Below are positions 40,871 to 54,600 of a DNA stretch of 64,000 nucleotides, piece by piece. Positions within the stretch are counted from its first letter, which is position 1. Each line of letters opens with the position of its first letter. The DNA comes from Aphis gossypii (lineage: Eukaryota; Arthropoda; Insecta; Hemiptera; Aphididae), in the NCBI RefSeq assembly GCF_020184175.1, contig NC_065530.1:79461260-79525259 (forward strand), written 5' to 3'. Made by a program: the position numbers and the translations under genes. The notes below the pieces were generated by a model. The model made no database searches. It saw only the letters and a program-made list of their open reading frames with translations, and had not been told where the DNA came from.

Positions 40871-41219
40871 GCATATATTGTCATATCGATCTGTCTACAT
40901 ACATGTATGTGTGTGTCATTAACTACCGTATACGAAAAAGTATATACGACGTTATATATAGGTATGCGGAAATGATTTATATAATATAGAATTTGGAAGA
41001 TTCACTTAATCGAGAAACGTCACTAAGCATTAACATGAAACGACGACAATTTTGACACCATCGTCTTCATGTAAATATACACATATATATATATGCATAT
41101 ATAATGTGAACGCACATCACGAAGACACGTCGACGATATACGTTTAATTTTTCCGACGAATTCGTGGCCCGCACCCGACAACATGCTTTGGATGACCCCA
41201 AGTCACAACGTTTACTGAC

Positions 41220-41282
41220 CTCTCTCAAATTCCGGAGTGCGGCACGGTCGTCATGACGGTGTGCTGCAGATCTCCGTGAATT
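41220..41282 (-). other. candidate leader or coding exon inside CpG island
   Basis: The exon is bounded on the minus strand by a strong acceptor (CACTGCAG) and a weaker GTCAGT donor. One frame is open through the exon and beyond (NSRRSAAHRHDDRAALR...), rich in Arg. A second frame holds ATG ACG ACC GTG but stops after nine codons (MTTVPHSGI). The nearest upstream donor at 41320 would give an intron of about 38 bases, too short, so a more distant upstream donor would be required. Non-coding leader exon is my preferred reading. Confidence 0.25.
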
Positions 41283-41900
41283 CTGCAGTGAAAAAAACAC
41301 CAAACTAAACAAAAACTCACACGCACACTCGCGAAACGATTTACCGTCGGTTTTACCGGACGAAGCCAAACAAATTTTCTTATAAAAAAAAACCAAAAAA
41401 AAAAAACACACGAAACAAAAACCAGCAAACGTTTAAAGCGGGCGGCGCGAATGTGACGACACGATTGGAAAATATTGTAATATTATTATAATACCACAAG
41501 GTATGCGACGATCTCGACGGCGGACGAAAATCGCGAACGGACAGACGTGCGAGACCGGCGCTCGCGTTCGGCGACGGAGTAGGAAATGATTCGATGGCGA
41601 GCTTTTTTCCCGCCCGGCCTGCACCATCACGGTGGAATCACGTCGAGCAAGTTTTATGCAACCGATGGCGCAACGTAGCGGACTTTTCCGGAACCGGGAC
41701 GACCGCAAGCGGTGTCTGACGGCCGTGTATACCTCGCACACCTTTTCGACCGGTGAATTATAATTATCATTTATCATTTATCATTTATTATTATTATTAT
41801 TGTAATCGGTGAATCGCTCCTATAATCTCCCTCCGCAGCCTCTGGTTCGATCGCGTGACGTCTTCGGCGTTATAAGATTAAAAATATTAAAAAGATCCGT

Positions 41901-43909
41901 CGTCGCGTGACAGACCATTTTTTTCACCCATCGCGTTACAGTACAATTTGTACATAAAAGGATATCTTTTTTCTTTTATTTTCACGTGTTTTGTGCTCAG
42001 ATTTACATTTCAAACGGTCTTACACTCCGATAGTCCGATATTCAAATGCTTATAAATAATAAAATATTGGTTTATTAATATTCGATGTGCATGTACATTT
42101 TCAGTTCCAGTTCAGGAAAGTATTGCGTTCTTTATCAATGAAATATAATTAAAAATATTTTAATAAAAAAAAAAAAATAAAATATATCTTAAAACTATGT
42201 ATGTATAAAAACAGCCATATAAAAATATATTGTGTTATGTTTTTTTTCTTACTTATTTTTACAATTCATTAAAATGCAATACACAATATGAAATGTCGAA
42301 TAGTTTTTTTGATCTAGTTAAATTATTACTTGTATAAAACGTGTTAAAAAAACTATTTATGTTAAATAAAATATACAACATACATTATATTTTTTGTTCT
42401 GTATTTTATAATGATACATATTATATTGAGTTAATAAGCAATGCCATTTAAGAACAATACATCACGCGATGAAATCTAATGGTACTCTAAGTGTACAAAA
42501 ACACGAAATATATCCAATACCTACCTAATAAGAGTGTACTTTTATAATTATTTTTGTATAAGAAAACTTATCCATGGAAATGCATGATCATTATTCATAG
42601 ACTTAAAATATATTAATAAACTTTATAAACATTTTTTAAGTATAAAAAATAATAATATAGTAATATTTATTGTATTTTTTATTTTATTATTTTATTTTTT
42701 TAAATATTTTATATCTTTTCTGTATAAATATTTATTTATTTTTTTAATCACAACAAAAATAAATATATGGTTCTTATGTATGAAAAATATTAAGATCTTT
42801 ATTGGTGCACTACACAATATTTAAAAGACAATTGTCAATAATTAATATCATAGAATAAACCACCAAACATTTTCACAAAATCTGTTACTATATTCTTTTA
42901 TGGATCGAACGTTAATTCACCGTATACTCCCACAATCTCACTACAAATTATCACAGATGTATAATTAGAATTCATCGGTCTATACGTCTTAGCCTTAAGT
43001 ATTAGCTAATATCACAGTTTTAAACAAATAATATAAAATATGTAAATAATATAATGTGACATATCATATATTTTATATTTAAATATATCAGTCATGTTAT
43101 TTTATAAAGTTAATAGAATACAAATTAAAAGTTTAATAATTTACTGTAATATGAATTTTATTATGGATAAAGAAACCGAAACTAAATTACTTTTATCATA
43201 ACTTATTAAATATGAAAAAAAAATGCATTTAAATATCCATTAAATATTTTTTGTCATTAAGTCATACATAAATATACTAGGTGATTCTCAAACAACTCAT
43301 TATTTCAAAATCTATTAACATTTTTGAAAATATTATTTTTACAATATTTCCGGTCAAAATAAAATACTATATTTTATAACATTTTTATGGTTGTTTTTTT
43401 TTTTTTTTTTAATTTTTACTTATTTGAATGACAACAAAGATTTAAATTAATATTTTGAAGCAGAATATTTTCCAGAGTACTTTGATACATAAAAATTTAA
43501 ATACGGAAGAGTAGTTTATGAGTTCATATTATTTAAAATTAAAGTAAGCGCAGAGTAGTAGACCAACATTTTGTGAGGTGTGATCATATTTTTCCACTCC
43601 GCTCATCTATATTTTAAATACTTATAACTAGAGTACGGATTTTGAAGCAATAAAAAACTAAAGAAAAGCACTTAAAATAAAGCAATAAAGCTCTACAAAT
43701 CTTCTAAGAAAGCTTAAAAAAAATTATTAAATTAAAACCATTCATTTATTAAATTATTAAAAATAAAATAGATTTCTATTTACAAGCATGCTGACTACTG
43801 TTTTTCTTCAGTTAATTTGTAAATTAAATTTATTATATTTAATATAAAAATAAATTAAATAATATCTTCAAAATGAATTACGTACCTATATCACCGAAGA
43901 AGAATTATA

Positions 43910-43940
<31 letters not shown>

Positions 43941-45940
43941 AATAAAAATCTTCTCAGGAGCAATATTAATAATAATTTCCACCGATAAATCAATGCATTA
44001 AATCCTAACGCAATACAATTGATTGAACCATTTCATCGGAACACATTAAATAATTAAAAAAATTGTTGTGTTTTTTTTGGTGGGAATTCATGTGAAAAAA
44101 TATTTTCAAAAACATAGAGAGTAATAACATTAGTCAAAGTATAAGATAGCATAAGATCATTTCTAAAAAAATCAAGACTCATATTATTGCCATGAATACA
44201 AAAAAAATCTTCCTACTGTGAAAAAAATACGCCTTATTCTCTTCCTGTGATTTGTCACTGAAAGGTATATATGCACAGTAATAAAACTAATGTCAAACCA
44301 TTTTGTCACTCAGATAAATGTTTCCAGTTTGTAATTTGCCACCTTAACTCTTTTTATCGAGTGCACTAGAAATTTATGTACTGTAAAACCCGTATCAAAC
44401 AACTTGGATCGTTACATATTCTTTAGGAGATTATAGTACTCTCTATTTATTGGTTTTGTTTTATACAAGCCAATTTAATATGTTGTTAAAGCTTGCAAAA
44501 TAAAATCGACAAGGAAATAATCGAAACAAATTTTGACGAGCTGTCAAATGCAAAATAGCTGAAAATGGGAAAAAAATTAAAAATTAAAGGGATAATTTGA
44601 TAAGAAACGTACTCAATACTCATGTATTATTAGTTCAAAATATGTTACCTTTTAACATTTAATAAAAATTTCTGAAACAAAAAAAAATCATTTTTTTTTA
44701 AATGTACAATAAAACGTTTTCTAGAATTTATATTATAGCTACCAGATTGAATTACAAAATACAACTGGTTAGATTTTATTTTATTTGTACCTTATATTTA
44801 ACACAATTATTTTATTTTTTGTTGTTCACAGATTCTATGTGATGTTGATATTTTTCAATGATACGTTTTTTTTTTTCGTCTTCAGGAGATAAATGTAATT
44901 TACAATATTCCATGTAAACCTACAATTGAAAAAAAGTTAATTAAACACTAAACAGAGATCAAATATTTCAAAGGTTATATTTATGATTTCCCAGTACGGC
45001 AAACCAAGTATCACTAACAAACACTTTTAAATTCTGAACGAAGCAATGCATTTATTGGTTTTATATTGATGTATTTTCAGAGGGGTGGTTTTGAATAGAA
45101 AATTGGATCTAATTTATAATCTAAATAGGTTCAAATTAAAAATCCTAGGTACTTATTTTTATAATTCAGATACAAAAAAAAATATACGGAAAAAAAATAA
45201 TTCTTAGTAAGTAAATATGTAAATTTAAATGTTGACGAAATTTATGTTTTTTTTAGTTTAACCTGAAAATTAATTAAACTAATTAATATAAAACAAGCAA
45301 TTTGCAATTAATATTTATACTATCATTTGCAAATTTTCTAAATATTTTTAATCTATTTATAGACATAAGAAATTCTCAATTATTTTATTATTATTTTTTT
45401 TTTATAATTGTCAAATAAAAATTATTCACTGGGAAAAAATTCTTGAAAATTTAATCAAAGCTTCTTTTAAGTTATTGATTTATCAATAAAAATATTAAAA
45501 ATGTATGTACACAATATTTTTTTATAGGCGTTTAAAATTAAAATTGTACACACAGAACACATTTTAATTTACAATTTGGATTAAATTACATATTTAAAAA
45601 ATAAATAACGATGATCATTATTTTATTAATAAACATTATTCATAGGAACATCAAGTATGTACGTTTTACGTATAGGTATTTTATTATTTTGAATTTCTCT
45701 ACACGTTATGAAATGTTTGATTTATTATAAGATATTATCTATTTAAACTGTGAAACCATTTTTGCTGTTTTACGGTATATTTACAAAAAGATAAAATTAC
45801 AAAATTATGTAAATATATGTTATTATAATAATTAAATACTAGATGATCCAAAAAAAAATTATATTAACCTACTATAATGCTAAAATTAAAATAATGGCTT
45901 TAATAACTGTATCAAAAAACCATATCTTGAAGTATTCTAA
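41901..45940. other. AT-rich gene-free stretch
   Basis: No ORF, splice pair or intact element was found. Features are a T run near 43388-43410 and an A24 run at 43916-43939. A slightly less AT-rich patch lies at 44.2-44.6 kb, whose plus frame KIDKEIIETNFDEL is short and unsupported. Confidence 0.5.
43916..43939 (+). repeat. poly-A tract (A24)
   Basis: An uninterrupted run of 24 A, the longest homopolymer I noticed. A retroposon tail is possible, but there is no recognisable LINE or SINE body upstream. Confidence 0.9.
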
Positions 45941-45962
45941 GTGATATAGGTTGAAAGACCGT

Positions 45963-46092
45963 TTCCGCTCAAAATCGTTTTCGTATACATTGAGACATAA
46001 TCACTGAATTCAAATTAAACACACCATATGCCATAATAGTGACTTACTTGACACCAATTTACAACAACGGTACCCACACTTCTCTTTTTTTT
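45963..46092 (-). repeat. copy end and flank of AGATTCTGAGCGG-type repeat
   Basis: CCGCTCAAAATCGTTTTCG at 45965-45983 is the inverted end of the family. It is followed by a flank with ATTCAAATTAAACAC and ATAATAGTGACTTACTTG that I associate with this aphid repeat. It abuts the next copy at 46093, so two copies lie head-to-tail or one is nested. Confidence 0.5.
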
Positions 46093-46415
46093 AGATTCTG
46101 AGCGGAGAGAGGAATGTATTGGTTTTACAACGATGTTTATTTCTTTTTTATTCTGTAAACACTTTTTTCTCCCCCTAAACTTGCTTGAAAGAACAAGTGT
46201 AGCATATTTTCTAAAAGGTAATGTTCTTGAGCTTGTACTTTAAAGAGGTCATTTTTCGATTTTTGAAATGATACTCGAAATAAAAGCGGTTAAAGGAGAA
46301 AAAATGTACAACTTCACGATTATGTAGGTAATATAAAATAATTACGGCTTTGTTTATCACCGTAGAAACGGATAAAATTAAATAAAAAAAATCCCCTCGT
46401 CCGCTCAAAATCGTT
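46091..46415. mobile_element. MITE-like element with AGATTCTGAGCGG / CCGCTCAAAATCG ends
   Basis: The left end GATTCTGAGCGGAGAGAGGA (46094-46113) pairs with the right end TCCCCTCGTCCGCTCAAAATC (46392-46412), an imperfect terminal inverted repeat about 320 bases apart. The interior is AT-rich with no coding frame for a transposase. The words GGTTAAAGGAGAAAAAATG and CCGTAGAAACGG inside are familiar from a repeat common in aphid genomes. No target duplication could be fixed because both flanks are T-rich. It is a non-autonomous, presumably DNA-transposon-derived repeat. Confidence 0.6.
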
Positions 46416-46499
46416 TTTTATCGAATGCAATCATATTGCATTCAAATCGAATAACTTCAGTAAAATTACACTATCTTGTCCGAGGACTGAAGAGATGAT

Positions 46500-49400
46500 G
46501 GACAAACATCCACCACCAACATGCACTGACCTACTTTATTTAATTGAACTCATATTTTCTTATGACTTTAAATTTTAAAATAATCGTATAACAGTATCTA
46601 TAATACATCAGGTAAGCTAAGCGAAACAAGCACCAACATGATAATATAATCTCTGTATTTTGTTCGTTTTTTCAAATTGTTTTTATAATTTTCAAAAACC
46701 TTGACTTGACTTAATTAGTCATTTCGTTTGTAACATCTACCTAACAATTTTCTTCATCGTCTATTTCAAATTTGTTAAATAAAATTATCCACGTGAATGG
46801 ATAAAAGTTGTTTGATCATTCGACCGTGTTATTAAGCGTTGCCACATTTTTTTCAGTAAAGTAACGCTCCAATTATTCAATTCCTCTGATTTCACTCATT
46901 ATTTTTCCTACTTTTTTCATTCCTTAAACAATGCAACACTGCAAATTTTTCTCGATAAATTGAATCTTAAATTTTACATGAAGTGTATTATTTTTTGTTC
47001 ATGGCAATAACAACAATCACAGAAAAATAAAAAAATGAATACGTCTGATTGTTAGTAATTAACATTCATTATTATGAAGAAATTTTCTGTATTAACATTT
47101 TTTTTAAAAATACTTTAATAAACACTATACAATTATTTTCATTAACATTTTAGGTTAAACTAATTAAAATTACTTTATAGTACCTAGGAATATAATTTAA
47201 GTATCAACTACAATATTTTCTATTATTAAACCTTCGATTAAATATACAAATGGCAATATATGATTCACATTGAACGATCAAAAAAAATGGGTAATGAGTT
47301 CAGATGTTGTTTACTGCGGATGATAAAACCAAAAATGATTACCAAAAAAAAACCATGTAAACGTGGTTATATAAATGTTTATGAAAATGTTTTTTTTTTT
47401 GTATTACTTGAGTTCATGACAAGCAACATTTTTTATTTAAATAAAATGATGCATTTTACTAGTTATATTTTTAATTTTTTGAATGACAAATAAATAAATT
47501 TCTTATTTCATTTTCCGAATTATTTTTTTTTAATGTTTATACATAAAAATCAAAAACTAAATTAATATTTTTTCCGAAATATTAAGTTTAAAATGTATGT
47601 TGTAATTATAAAAAAATATAAGTAAAATAAGATTTTAATAACATTTATATTTTTAAAAAAGTTAATAATTTTTGAAATTTAAAGTGTTAATTGTTAAAAG
47701 AATCATTTTGTAGAAAACTATTTTTGTAAACAATATGTTGATTATTAATATTTTCAGTTTATTCGCAATGTGAAAAAAATGTATTTATTACTATTATTTT
47801 ATTTTTATATTTCAGTTGTCTCCATCAAAATTTTAAGAATAATAAATTCTTTCATTTGTATTTTCCATCTAGTATAGCTTACTATTGTACTATTGTTAAT
47901 ATTCACGTTAACGTCGCACATTAGAGTATAAATTTAATTAAAAAATTATACGATATTCTAAAAAAAAAAACATTTTTTTTTATGTTTGAGGCATAATATT
48001 ATCTACATAATGTTTGTAGTTCATAAATAACAATTAAATATATTATATTTAATCGTTCTTTCAGCTAAAACCAGCTAATGATTCTTCTAAAAAAATAACA
48101 TTATTTTAATTAATATATTATAATAATATGTATAGTTATTACAAGCTTCTAAAAAAACGGTAGTATTTAAATACTATACTTGGAACGTTTCAACGATGCC
48201 TACTTTAAATAGGTACTAAAATTTATAAGAATTTATTATGACTCATAAATTAAAATTACTATTTATTATTATACAAATTATTAATATTTGTATCGTTTTT
48301 AAATAATATATTTTCATAGTTACATACAATTTAGTAACGTATACATTAACACACTACTAGAATAATCATAATATTATATTCTTTTTATTATCATGAGAAT
48401 CATTATATGATATAATTCTTATTGATAAAAAAATACAAGAGAATTCAACAATACATTAACCATAATAAAACAGTTAATATAAGAAAAAAATATATATATC
48501 TTTCACCAAACAACGCCTGAACTCACCGTCTCAAAGCATCGAAACTACTATGAAATATTTTAAAACATTAGTTTTTAACAAAACAGTGGATATAACTATA
48601 AAAATCAGTACTAAATGCGTTATTTATACTTTAAGTAAATTGATGATTTATGATGTTGGTAATATAACACTTTGACCATCTAAGTAAGATAATATTAAAA
48701 CTAATGTACCAAACATTAGATCCGATTAGTTACCAACAGAATTATTGCAATCAGCTTTAAACACATATATAATATATATTATAATATATTTACAAACAAA
48801 TTAAATGGATACTAGAAGGACAATTAAAAAAAAAAAAAAAAATGAACTATGATAAAAGTAGCTTATCTAATTCATTTTTTAAATTCTATATTTTAATGAT
48901 ACAGATTTTAAAAATATAATTTAATTGCTATTTTTTTCTTATACACAGTAGGTATGTTGTACTTTTCAGAACACTAGAATTATTAAAGAAAAATAACTGT
49001 AAACGATGAAAACAAACTAATATTTTTGTAAAGTAAATAAAGTAAATAAATATCTTCATTCCCTTATAAAGTCTTACTTGTATGCTGACTTATGAATTTT
49101 CATTTTTCATTGGTCATTATTTTAAAACTGAAATGATTATAACAATATCTTTGAGATGGTATAATTTTATTTAATATTGCCCACACAATAAAGAAAACTT
49201 GTTTATTTTTCTTTTCTAAAATCGTACAAACCATTTTCATTTCATTATGCTACAACTGGCGTTATAAAATAAATACAAATAACATTAATATTATTTTTGT
49301 TTTTAAATAAAATGCCAATAATAGTACATTTTTTTAACATTATTTTTTTTTATTAACAATTTTTAGTTTAAATTATTAACTTATTTTTTTAGTTTTCACT

Positions 49401-50850
49401 AATTATTTGTTTCAATAAAGTAACAAAACAAACTTATGCAACCGAAAAAAACCGTTCATCACTTATTTGTAGTACAATTAGAATTCCAATATCTTACTTT
49501 TGAAAGTTCATAAGACCTCTCTAAAAGATTTCTCCGTTATTTTCCAAAATTAATGAATATTCACATTACCCATAAAGTTCTATTTCTCCGAACTAACACG
49601 ATATGTTTTGAGTACTGTTTCGTTTTGTGTTACTATTGTATAAGTTAACGAATTTCTGTCTCTACATTCAAATTCTTTCAATGATTTAATCAAAAATTTC
49701 TTGCATGGTACACCAATAGTATATGCATTTAAGTAGATAACAACTTTCAGATTGGCTTTCAATTTTCAAAACTTTTAAGAATGAGTCATTTTTCAACATT
49801 TTAATTAAAATCATCACAAATGTGTTCTATGAACCATAATATCACAAAAAATCCTATTTCGGTAAATGTATTATTATATTATATTATATTTCTTAATCAT
49901 CTATGAATTTAACCGCAATTTAATAAATTAAACTATTAGACAAGTATAGAGTTTAAATGATACATTACTAAAATTACTACCTTTAAATCTGAAACAGTGA
50001 GCCACAGATTATTAATATTGTAGTTAATTAATTATTCTAGTTTTGAAAAACGATAACATTTAAAAAATAATTTTTCCTTTAAATGCCTATAGTGGTTTGA
50101 GTAATAATATCCAAAATCCAATTCCAAGATTTTAAACAATAAGTTATTGGTAATTTAAATGCTTTCTTGGAGATCTGATTCTATAACATTTTTAATATAT
50201 TGTTATAATTTGTACAACAATGTTAATTTTAACATTGCTATATTAAAATACTATCGGAAAATTAACTGTAGTAGGAAGTTGCCAAGGCTGATACCTTTAG
50301 AGTACGAGCCAATAATTAATTTATTGTTTAAATGTTCCATTAAAAATATACAATTATTTCAATAAAAATCAACAAACCTTACGCCATGCCATTTAGTTCG
50401 AATCCAATGAATAATTTATGTTCATAATAATAAATTGTGACGCGTTTAATCGAAATTTCAAACTGAAGTAAAGACCGTGATTATTAATACCTATTACTTT
50501 CCACTGCCACAGACTCAGTGGTGATAAGGCAACCACCCCTTAGGCCGTGATTTTTTTTTATATAATTCTAATATTCTATAATTTCTTATAAGAGCTAGAC
50601 GTCATGATTGCCTTGAGTAGAATTTTACATTATACCAACTCCTCATACGTATATTATATATAATATAATATTACTGGTGTTTCATATACATATATATGTT
50701 TTTAATACACCCATTCCTCTTGATCCGTGGATGACAAGATTTAAAATATTCCATGTCAAAAAATAAAATCATCACATACATAAACAAAACGTAGATGAGT
50801 TAAAATTTTCAATGTTTCATAGATAATAATAATGTATTATAAAGATTTTG
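46500..50850. other. AT-rich gene-free stretch
   Basis: No supported feature. The open frames at 47260-47493, 49580-49762 and 50159-50365 are Lys/Asn/Phe/Ile-rich and lack context. An A16 run lies near 48828-48843. Confidence 0.5.
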
Positions 50851-51640
50851 CATGCGTGTTAAACCGGAAAATAAACGACGGACAACGAAGCAAACAAAAA
50901 TCGTTTGGAAACAATAATGACCACAACGAGCCACACAAATTTTCACATACGGTACCTTAACTTACCCGAAGTTTTTACGGTCAAGAAAAATGTTGTGAGG
51001 AGAGAGGGGAGGGGTAGCGAGTTATTTGTTTTTATATACGTACAATTGGTAATCTAATAATGTCGCTTTCCCATCCAGGCTCTAAATCAATTCTACAGAC
51101 CGCACAATGAGCCCGACATTCAGGACCCCTTTTTAAACGGTAATGTTGATGCACACGTAAAAAAGCTGTCATTTCACGCCTTTGCAATTACACATTGTTT
51201 GAGGCATTCAAAGGTCATGACGCATAATACATGCGTTTTCCGTTTGCATAAATATGAACCCTGTATTATATTACGATGGCGATGACGATAATGATGATGA
51301 TGATGATGGTGATGATGATTATGATAATATCACCATGCGATAGTCCTTCGAGTTTTCGCCCTACCCCTCTGAATCGAAAAATTATAATTGATGTCCTCAC
51401 ACAATATAATATCGCACAATTAACGATTGGGTAAAATTGTTTTTGTTCGAGTGGCGCATATGGCGAACGTGCATAATGCATATGTACGATATCAGTATTA
51501 TACTCGACAACAGTTTGTCGATGATAAATAGAAACGGTCTTGTCGTATTGTTGAACACCGTTTACATGCATTTTATGCAACATCAATACACACCCACACG
51601 TCAGATCAGTACATATACAATATTATACATATAGTGTCTT
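50850..51640. other. GC-richer patch with GAT microsatellite, no supported gene
   Basis: C+G is moderately raised, for example TTAAACCGGAAAATAAACGACG and CATGACGCATAATACATGCG. An imperfect GAT repeat occurs near 51.3 kb. The minus frame 51266-51586 ends in an isoleucine run from that repeat and is rejected. No splice pair was found. Confidence 0.4.
51274..51326. repeat. imperfect (GAT)n microsatellite
   Basis: A mixture of GAT, GAC, AAT and GGT triplets dominated by GAT over about 50 bases. Confidence 0.85.
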
Positions 51641-54600
51641 AACTATTATAGTTCATGACAAACATTTGCAGCATATATAGATAACCTATATTGTTTGAAG
51701 TATAGAATAATTTTTTTAACCTTTTGATTTTAGATGAAGCATAGATTTTAAATATTCAAAAACAACTTACTGACTATTATCTATTATTATGATTAAATAT
51801 CAAAAACATGTATCTACGATTATGAAATTTGTTAAAAATTGTTCAGCTGTTATTATTATACTTACTATTACTTTGTAGGTTTCACTTTTTGGCTACTAGT
51901 ATCGTGGCATGGTGTGAAACAGTGGAAGCACCAGTCGTCTAACGGCGCTGATAATGTTAAGCGAGCGGTTCCTTTACTAGTTTCCGAATGAGTGACTACC
52001 TGGGAATTTGAGCAACACACACGTCATGTTCTAACCCAACCATAGTCGTCGAGATGAATAGTATTTAGGCTGTATAAGACATACAGAATTTTATTAACAT
52101 AAAAAAAAATGTATATTAGTATGAAATATGTAATATTTCATATTAATGCATTATTACAAAACATATGTTAGTATGATGTATATGGTACAGTAAAACTAAT
52201 TTAATCGTTAAAATTTATTTTATTTGAATGTATATCTAAATACTTAATTCATACTTTAACATCTGATATAGACATATCGATTTTTTAGTATCATACCAAC
52301 GAATGGCATAATATTTGTCTCGACTTATAATTGTACATAATTATAATAATTAGTAATATCTAATGTGCTTAAACGTATAATATTAATAATATGTATTTGA
52401 AAATAGTCATGAGTTTTAAATTTTTGTTTTATGATATCCTATTTTTGTTAAAAATGTTACCGTTTTAATTATTTTATTTTTATTTATATACGTTTCATAA
52501 ATGTTATCTAATATTGATTTTACTCGTGTAATGTATAATACTATATTATACTGTGTAAGATCAGACATAAATAAACTTAAAGAAGTGTAGGTACCTACTT
52601 AAAACAAAAACTTTAACTGTATTATTTATATTAAACATACAGTAAGTAAATAAGAGATTAATAAGGGTTGCAGACAACTCTTTTTGTCATTTCCAAAATA
52701 AAACAATTTCATTCAATCAATCATATTAAAGTAAACAAATTGTTAAAATATTAATTTTTCTCGTTGGTATTTAAAACATTACCTATATAGTATAATATAG
52801 TATACTTTATACAGTATATTATAAGTACCTATATTGAAGTTATACAATAATTAGAAATGAAAATCATTTTATCGTAATAGTATTTGGCTTTTGAACTATA
52901 GTTATGATAAACATTCGTCGAGCCTATCGGTTTGATTTTCTTGAAATGTTTACTGATTTATCCTGGGCGTGTGGAAATTAACGACAACAACTGTCACGTT
53001 ACGGTAAAACTAGTAGTTCTTACCATTTATAGTAGCCGTGTTCAAGTTTACACGAATTTATATGACATCATTATAATGTCTAAATTCGTTTACATTTCCA
53101 GCCGACTAAGTCATGCTTTGCACTACATTGTTATAATCATTTATCCATGTGATCCATATTATGGTTTTAAAATATACAGCTCGAAACATTTAATGTCAAT
53201 TATATGCATCGCTATTTTCCGTTGTACTTATGTCAATAATTAATAATTTAGTAAACGCAGATAACAATCATAGGACTTCGATTGAGTTCCTTTGTTGATC
53301 TTATCTAGAATTGCGAGAGAGCTATTCACACATTTACACATTTACACTTGACAATACAAATATTTTGGAAAATGTATTAATTTATTTAGCGATTGGCTTT
53401 TATTGTATTATTTTCAGTTATATATTCAATTCTCAATACCAAGTTAGTAAAAAATAATCAAAAATTAATTTTGTTATTTTTATAAAGTTACATTAATTTC
53501 AGTTAATAATAAAATATAAATTAATGCCAAGGACATGATGATGTTTTTAGGGTAATTAATTATACAGTTTGCAATTTTACGCAGATTTTTTGTACACATA
53601 GATAAAAATATTTTAGCTGAGACAAAACTCTTAAAGCAAAAAAAGTTTACGATAATTATTGTTATAATTAGTTGTTGTGAATTAATAATTCATAATAATA
53701 AATATAGGTAATAATATCCACCCAAGTACATATGATCTATGAATTAAATACAATGTGTTAATAAAAAGTTCTTTATTTTTTGTTTTACATAAATATACTT
53801 TTTCATCCATTTGTGAACTTATACATCATACAATTTTAATGACGTAGAAATGTCCCAAAAGGTTTTTCGCACATGGCGAAATAATATATTAAAAAGGCGA
53901 AAAATACAATGTATACATACTTTTTAACGATAACAGAATTTTATTTGAATTTAGTCCTCTATAAAAGTTATTAAAATTTTTAATTATTTATTTAATAACT
54001 TTAAACGCTATGTAGCTTTTATAAAACAATATCGACATGAATACTATTATTATTTATACTGCACTAATATTTGCGAATTGTGATTGAAACTGTTATAACA
54101 TTATTTTAAAAGAAGTACTTTATGGATAAAATAGAACAGTTTACTTTTTTCTTTTTCATCTTTTTTATTAATCTTAATTCTTAAAGCATTTACCGGTTTT
54201 ACGTGCATTTAATGACTGACACCACCCATCAAGATCGTTCCTTCAAACGTTTTACATTAGTTTAAACATACTTCATTATCTCTTAATCAGTATTTTGTAT
54301 ACTAAAACAATGGTATGTCATTATTTTACACAAAAAATGTGGGTACCAGACTTTACGACACGGTGACAAGGTTAAATATTTGGTAAGAATGTATATGCTC
54401 TATTATTTATCGCCGTATATCAAAAGTTCACCAAGGACACAAATCAATCAAAGGATTTTTATACTACAGGTGAATGACATTCATATGTGATGTACACATT
54501 GACATTGTGTATAGTTAAAATCCACCTTAAAACTCTAACTGCAAAGGTCATTAATTTTTTTATGCTATTTTATACAATATAAAATAATAAAACTATTTGT

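Larger units (their letters stand above)
40560..41900. promoter_or_regulatory. strongest CpG-rich island of the window; probable promoter/5'UTR region
   Basis: C+G and CpG rise sharply, most of all at 41.42-41.75 kb with words such as GGGCGGCGCGAATG, GAGACCGGCGCTCGCG and CCGGAACCGGGACG. The minus strand shows T-rich leader-like sequence and a very good acceptor (GGTGTTTTTTTCACTGCAG, ending at 41283). It also has candidate donors GTGAGT at 41320-41315 and GTCAGT at 41219-41214. Open frames of 114 codons occur on the minus strand (41067-41411 and 41433-41777), but loss of stops is expected in GC-rich DNA and the second begins in a low-complexity ATAAT-type stretch. I read this as a promoter with non-coding leader exon(s), more likely of a minus-strand gene. 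Strand is not proven. Confidence 0.45.

Noticed and set aside
41433..41777. 114-codon minus frame in CpG island as a protein
   Set aside because: Starts in an ATAAT-type low-complexity stretch, is very Arg-rich with no domain, and its openness is expected from GC content.
44350..44580. Possible decayed DNA-transposon coding stretch (KIDKEIIETNFDELSNAK)
   Set aside because: Only about 18 codons, with no supporting motif or element ends.
51266..51586. 106-codon minus frame
   Set aside because: Its C-terminal third is an isoleucine run read from the GAT repeat. The remainder is unsupported.
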